Assembly (NCBI GenBank): GCA_016926315.1
Contig: JAFGOU010000528.1
Location: 1 to 6,825, forward strand
From: Chitinispirillaceae bacterium
Lineage (GTDB): Bacteria; Fibrobacterota; Chitinivibrionia; Chitinivibrionales; Chitinispirillaceae
Reading direction: 5' to 3'
DNA length: 6,825 bases
Shown: piece by piece, positions 5,331 to 6,825 of the stretch
Layout of the letters: every line of letters starts with the position of its first letter
Numbering within the stretch: the first letter of the stretch is position 1
Notes under the pieces: model-generated
Told to the model about the DNA's origin: nothing
Databases searched by the model: none
Seen by the model: the letters and a program-made list of their open reading frames with translations, nothing else
Translations under genes and position numbers: made by a program

Positions 5331-6825
5331 TTACAGGAAAACGCGCACTTCAAGGGAAAACAGGTGATTGGCAGGTTCAAAATCCGTTGCCTGCTGCGGT
5401 TTGCGCAGGTCGCCCCGATACGAACCCAGAATAAGAAACCGCTCGCCCATCCTGATGTCGGTGGCGATACTGGCCTGGTGCGATATGCCTGCCATGAATC
5501 CCCGCGCCATGCGGAAGTCGATGTCGCCCTGAAGCGGGACCACGGAATAGGTGTACTGGGCCGAGACCCTGCCCCTGCTGCCCGGCAGCCAGGAGAGCGA
5601 CGGCGCGATCTGGTAATAAAAGGAGCTGTCGAGCGGAACAGCGCTGCCGGGTTCGATACCAGGGTTTTTCTGCGCAAGACCTGATACTTCAAGGAGCGAG
5701 AGCGTCACGGTTTTTATCGGCCGGTAGTGCTGCGAAACTTCAAGCCTGCGGTCGTACACGCGGTAGTCCGCGGCATCAGTCAGGCTGTCGTCATGGCCGA
5801 GGTCGAGCAGATTAAGGGCACTGCCGAATGTCCATCGGCCGATTGGCCGGTCAATTTCCAGCCGCGATTCGATTGCGGTCTCCTCATAGCCTCTGATTTT
5901 GCGGAACGCCGGGGTGACCGCGAGCCGCACCCTGGCTGGATCGATGGTATCCGCGCGCGGCCGCCACTGCAGTTCCTGGCGGTAGGAGAGATCCGCGTAT
6001 CTGACAATTGGATGGTTCCGGCCGGCAAGCGAGGCATATCCGGGTACAAACGAGGAGGGTTTGCTGCTCTGCGCGTCAACATGTTCTTCAAGAAAGAGCG
6101 TTCCCTGCCAGACCAGATCGTTCAAAATGCCGCTGAGGGTTTTCGGCGGCTCATAGGACCAGGACAGGTCGAACAGAGATTTTCGCACGCGGAGGTTCGC
6201 GGAGGAGTCATACACTTCGCGCTGCTGCATGAAATAGTCGCCGGGCTGGCCCGGGACATATTCCCGCCTGGTGCTGTCATAGAGGTGCGTACCCATGCCT
6301 TTTCCGGCAAAGACCGGTACCTGAATAAAGGACGAGGCGATTTCAGAGCTGATGCGGTAGCGCTGTTTTGATGCAAAACCTCGCTTTTTAGGATCAATGT
6401 CGCTTGTCAGATCCAACAGCATGGTCACATCGCGGCCGGCGGCATAATCGATCGTACGGTCAATTGATGAAAGGCCTTTAAGCTGCCATGAAGGGATAAA
6501 CGAATGGTCGAGCGACTGTTCCCACCGGATGGTATAGCCGGTGTCAACGGACCAGAATCTGCCGTCCTGCAATTTTCTCCGTGAGATGAAGGAGAGCTTC
6601 TCATTAAGCCGAAGGGGTATGAGGTTCCATGAGCATCCTCCCTCATACAGACCGGAGCCGTTATCCAGAGTGTCGCTCCGCCACTCGTCCCGGTACAGCA
6701 GGCTGATGACATTGCGCGGCAGCCGCAGCGTCGCGGACCCGTATTCCCGGCGGCCGGTGCCCTTGTCCTGCGCTTCATGCCGCCTGAAGAACGAGCCGGC
6801 GTAGTCCAGGAGCAGCCTGTCGTCA
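5331..6825 (-). CDS. Predicted outer-membrane beta-barrel protein, C-terminal part
   Basis: The frame is open from the TAA at 5331-5333 to the right edge without a stop, giving 497 residues; the true start lies outside the window. An internal TTG at 6570-6572 is in the middle of continuous coding sequence and is not a credible start. The protein is built of alternating polar/hydrophobic, aromatic-rich stretches joined by polar turns (for example SFYYQIAPSLSWLPGSRG and RVSAQYTYSVVPL), as in transmembrane beta strands. The last residues, LFSLEVRVFL, alternate hydrophobics at positions 1, 3, 5, 7 and 9 from the end, resembling the BAM-recognised terminal strand, although the final residue is Leu rather than Phe. 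A Y-V-P-G-Q-P-G-D-Y turn recalls large uncharacterised barrels of Fibrobacterota-like bacteria (memory only). I recognise no named family. Alternatives are a porin-like transporter or a surface-assembly protein. The gap to the tRNA (5232-5330) is AT-rich with no clear terminator. Confidence 0.7.
   Translation of the reverse strand, partial: DDRLLLDYAGSFFRRHEAQDKGTGRREYGSATLRLPRNVISLLYRDEWRSDTLDNGSGLYEGGCSWNLIPLRLNEKLSFISRRKLQDGRFWSVDTGYTIRWEQSLDHSFIPSWQLKGLSSIDRTIDYAAGRDVTMLLDLTSDIDPKKRGFASKQRYRISSEIASSFIQVPVFAGKGMGTHLYDSTRREYVPGQPGDYFMQQREVYDSSANLRVRKSLFDLSWSYEPPKTLSGILNDLVWQGTLFLEEHVDAQSSKPSSFVPGYASLAGRNHPIVRYADLSYRQELQWRPRADTIDPARVRLAVTPAFRKIRGYEETAIESRLEIDRPIGRWTFGSALNLLDLGHDDSLTDAADYRVYDRRLEVSQHYRPIKTVTLSLLEVSGLAQKNPGIEPGSAVPLDSSFYYQIAPSLSWLPGSRGRVSAQYTYSVVPLQGDIDFRMARGFMAGISHQASIATDIRMGERFLILGSYRGDLRKPQQATDFEPANHLFSLEVRVFL

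Noticed and set aside
5727..6371. + strand 214-residue frame antisense to the barrel gene
   Set aside because: The minus-strand frame is open to the window edge and shows regular beta-strand alternation. The + frame is a GC-driven shadow.
1..6825. CRISPR array, phage module or transposase
   Set aside because: No regularly spaced repeats and no integrase, transposase or phage structural motifs were seen in any frame.

Overview
The window looks like a chromosomal segment from a Gram-negative bacterium. Its GC-rich core genes are interrupted by a short AT-richer toxin-antitoxin insertion. The Gram-negative inference rests on the partial gene at the right edge, which reads as an outer-membrane beta-barrel. 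Its loop style (aromatic-rich strands, a Y-V-P..P-G-D-Y segment) recalls large uncharacterised barrels of Fibrobacterota and related uncultured lineages. That taxonomic hint is inference from memory and is weak.

Layout from left to right. Positions 1-238 hold no convincing gene. They contain a dense run of perfect hairpins on the + strand, a GGCA-rich palindromic repeat, and a small hairpin followed by a T-run that overlaps the end of mfd; this may be the 3' part of an unidentified structured RNA. Positions 239-3676 (minus strand) encode a full-length Mfd transcription-repair coupling factor. The 193-bp gap up to 3869 carries an inverted repeat, two short open stretches that may be gene debris, and a well-formed promoter with an operator-like palindrome. 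Positions 3870-4450 (+) are a vapBC type II toxin-antitoxin operon with a one-base overlap between the genes. Positions 4479-5162 (+) encode a CDP-alcohol phosphatidyltransferase-family membrane enzyme starting at TTG behind a strong ribosome-binding site. A tRNA-Lys(TTT) gene (5160-5231, minus) converges on it, and its discriminator base lies inside the enzyme's stop codon. From 5331 to the right edge (minus) is the C-terminal 497 residues of a larger predicted outer-membrane protein.

The genes do not form one pathway. Mfd acts in DNA repair and transcription. VapBC is a self-contained, probably autoregulated accessory module. The phosphatidyltransferase acts in phospholipid head-group chemistry. 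The barrel gene belongs to envelope biology. I found no CRISPR array, phage gene, transposase or obvious new multi-gene system. The least explained sequence is the structured region at 1-248.
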